Assembly (NCBI GenBank): GCA_964012875.1
Contig: CAXGUU010000009.1
Location: 1 to 25,538 of the forward strand
Direction of reading: 5' to 3'
DNA length: 25,538 nucleotides
Origin: CAXGUU01 sp964012875
GTDB lineage: Bacteria; Pseudomonadota; Gammaproteobacteria; Ga0077536
Position numbers and translations under genes: made by a program. Positions 24,280-25,538 of the stretch are shown piece by piece. The first letter of the stretch is position 1. Each line of letters begins with the position of its first letter. Under the pieces are notes generated by a model, which was given only the letters and a program-made list of their open reading frames with translations, was not told where the DNA came from and ran no database searches.

Positions 24280-25538
24280 TCAGCGCGCTTCTCGTAAGCG
24301 CGGATCGAAGGCATCGCGCACGGCATCCGCAAACACGTTCGCTGCGAGCACCAGGGTGAACATGAAAACAAACGCCGCCAGCAACGACCACCAGACGACT
24401 GGCTCGCGTGCCAGTTCAAGACGGGCACTGTTAATCATATTGCCCCATGATTCCATGCTCGGATCAACACCAATGTTGATGTAAGTCAGGGCGGCCTCCG
24501 CAAGTACCAGGCCACTGAAATCGAGCACGATCGATATCATGACGATATGCATGACGTTCGGCACAATGTGCCGCGCAAGAATGATCCAGTGCCGCACGCC
24601 GAAGCCCTTGGCCGCCAGAATGAAATCAGCCTCCCTAAGCTTCAGCGCCTCGCCGCGCAGGTAGCGGCACAAACCGGTCCAGGTCGTGACACCTAGAATC
24701 ATGCACAAGGCCAGCAGTCTGAGGTCGGCGCGCGCAGCAAGGCTGGTGAATTCAGCAGCATTTCGCGCCATATAGACTTCAAGCATGAGGGCCGCGGCCG
24801 CGATCAACAGCACACCGGGTATCGAAGAGAGCGTCGTATACAGGTACTGGATGATGTCGTCGACCCAGCCGCGAAAGTACCCGGCGGCGATCCCCAGCAC
24901 AATAGCAAAAGGCAGCATCACGAGCGTCGTTAAGGTGCCAATCAGCAAGCCGGTCCGCACGCTCTTAAGCGCCTGATACATCACGTCGTTCCCGACCTTA
25001 TCGGTACCAAGAACGTGGTAATGGGGAGCCAGCGCGGCGATCGCCCCACCGACCATGCAGATAACCCCCACGGTCAGCAGAATCGCCAACCAGGGCATCG
25101 GCGTCTGACCGCGCACGACGGTGCCAACCGAGGCCGCGATACCCCGTTCATCCCTGCGTGCGACCCCTGCGACCACTAACGCCACCGCAACCAGCCACAC
25201 CAGCAGCCCCGACACGAGACCGCTCAATCCCCGTCTGGTGACATCACCGCACCATTCGCTCTCCGGGTCATCGAGGTGGGCGCCACCGAATTTAAGTCGC
25301 GGGTAGTCCCGACGGGTCGTGCCGTCGCCTAGTTCAATGGTTTCTTTGGCAAAAGCGTGCGTCGCGAACGGTGCTGAATAAGTCTTCTCAACGTTCGTCT
25401 TCAGCGGACCGACCAGCTGGTCGAGGACACTGGTAATCTCCCCGCTGTATGTGGCCGCGCTGCTGTCACTCTCGATTTCGGGATGAAAATGGCATGAATC
25501 GAGGACCGCGACGGCCACAAAAAATAACAACACTACCG
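24280..25538 (-). CDS. Peptide-type ABC transporter permease (DppC/OppC family), start beyond window
   Basis: At least 419 codons are visible and the frame is open to the right edge. The first visible residues are hydrophobic (LLFFVAVAVLDSCHF), followed by a long polar stretch of roughly 80-100 residues (SVLDQLVGPLKTNVEKTY, HAFAKETIELGDG) that probably faces the periplasm. About six membrane helices follow, with GTDKVGNDVMYQALKSVRTGLLIG and the permease EAA loop EALKLREADFILAAKGFGVRHWIILARHIVPN. The C-terminus VRDAFDPRLREAR is typical of DppC/YejE-type permeases. The long N-terminal extracytoplasmic part is not standard for DppC. It probably pairs with the tandem ATPase at 22460-24088. Confidence 0.9.
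   Translation of the reverse strand, partial: VVLLFFVAVAVLDSCHFHPEIESDSSAATYSGEITSVLDQLVGPLKTNVEKTYSAPFATHAFAKETIELGDGTTRRDYPRLKFGGAHLDDPESEWCGDVTRRGLSGLVSGLLVWLVAVALVVAGVARRDERGIAASVGTVVRGQTPMPWLAILLTVGVICMVGGAIAALAPHYHVLGTDKVGNDVMYQALKSVRTGLLIGTLTTLVMLPFAIVLGIAAGYFRGWVDDIIQYLYTTLSSIPGVLLIAAAALMLEVYMARNAAEFTSLAARADLRLLALCMILGVTTWTGLCRYLRGEALKLREADFILAAKGFGVRHWIILARHIVPNVMHIVMISIVLDFSGLVLAEAALTYINIGVDPSMESWGNMINSARLELAREPVVWWSLLAAFVFMFTLVLAANVFADAVRDAFDPRLREAR

Overview
The window (about 25.5 kb, GC-rich, dense short-spaced operons) reads as chromosomal DNA of a free-living gammaproteobacterium. The evidence is the block rluB-scpB-scpA-trpS-(M50)-yciO, a Pseudomonas-like argE-argA pair, clpS-clpA, BolA, LpxD and the glyoxylate enzyme AceA. 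The exact order cannot be fixed from sequence reading alone. I see no rRNA, tRNA, CRISPR array, insertion sequence or phage gene.

Layout. 1-4236 (minus strand): a 23S rRNA pseudouridine synthase cut by the window edge, the condensin partners ScpB and ScpA, TrpRS, a shortened site-2-protease-like membrane protein, and a YciO/YrdC-family protein. 4441-6682 (plus): BolA, an orphan beta-class DNA methyltransferase and DapE, tightly coupled, ending at a bidirectional terminator shared with the convergent aceA (6757-8055, minus). 8539-11147 (plus): the ClpS adaptor and ClpA unfoldase. 11205-13220 (minus): ArgA preceded by a decayed argE. 13382-15147 (minus): a secreted lytic transglycosylase behind an AT-rich promoter patch, and a VKOR-thioredoxin fusion. 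15255-18269: LpxD (plus) convergent with a DMT transporter (minus), then a hydroxymethylglutaryl-CoA lyase (minus). 18412-20901 (plus): glutathione reductase, a peroxiredoxin whose catalytic cysteine is encoded by TGA, and a DUF427 protein. 20946-25538 (minus): a MATE exporter, a tandem-ATPase peptide ABC protein, a fragment of a 3-hydroxyacyl-CoA dehydrogenase, and an ABC permease running off the window.

The most interesting locus is 19841-20377. A periplasmic-type AhpC/TSA peroxiredoxin is open for 178 codons except for one in-frame TGA, exactly where the peroxidatic Cys belongs (U/TGA-T-A-E-C). A potential bacterial SECIS hairpin lies just downstream. This is best explained as an exported selenoprotein. 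It sits behind glutathione reductase, and a membrane VKOR-Trx thiol oxidase lies 5 kb away.

A second theme is gene decay inside an otherwise compact chromosome. argE carries a roughly 0.5 kb central deletion, a one-base insertion and a lost metal ligand. The site-2 protease has shrunk to about half size without HExxH. A 62-residue C-terminal stub of a FadB/FadJ-like enzyme is wedged between two ABC transporter genes.
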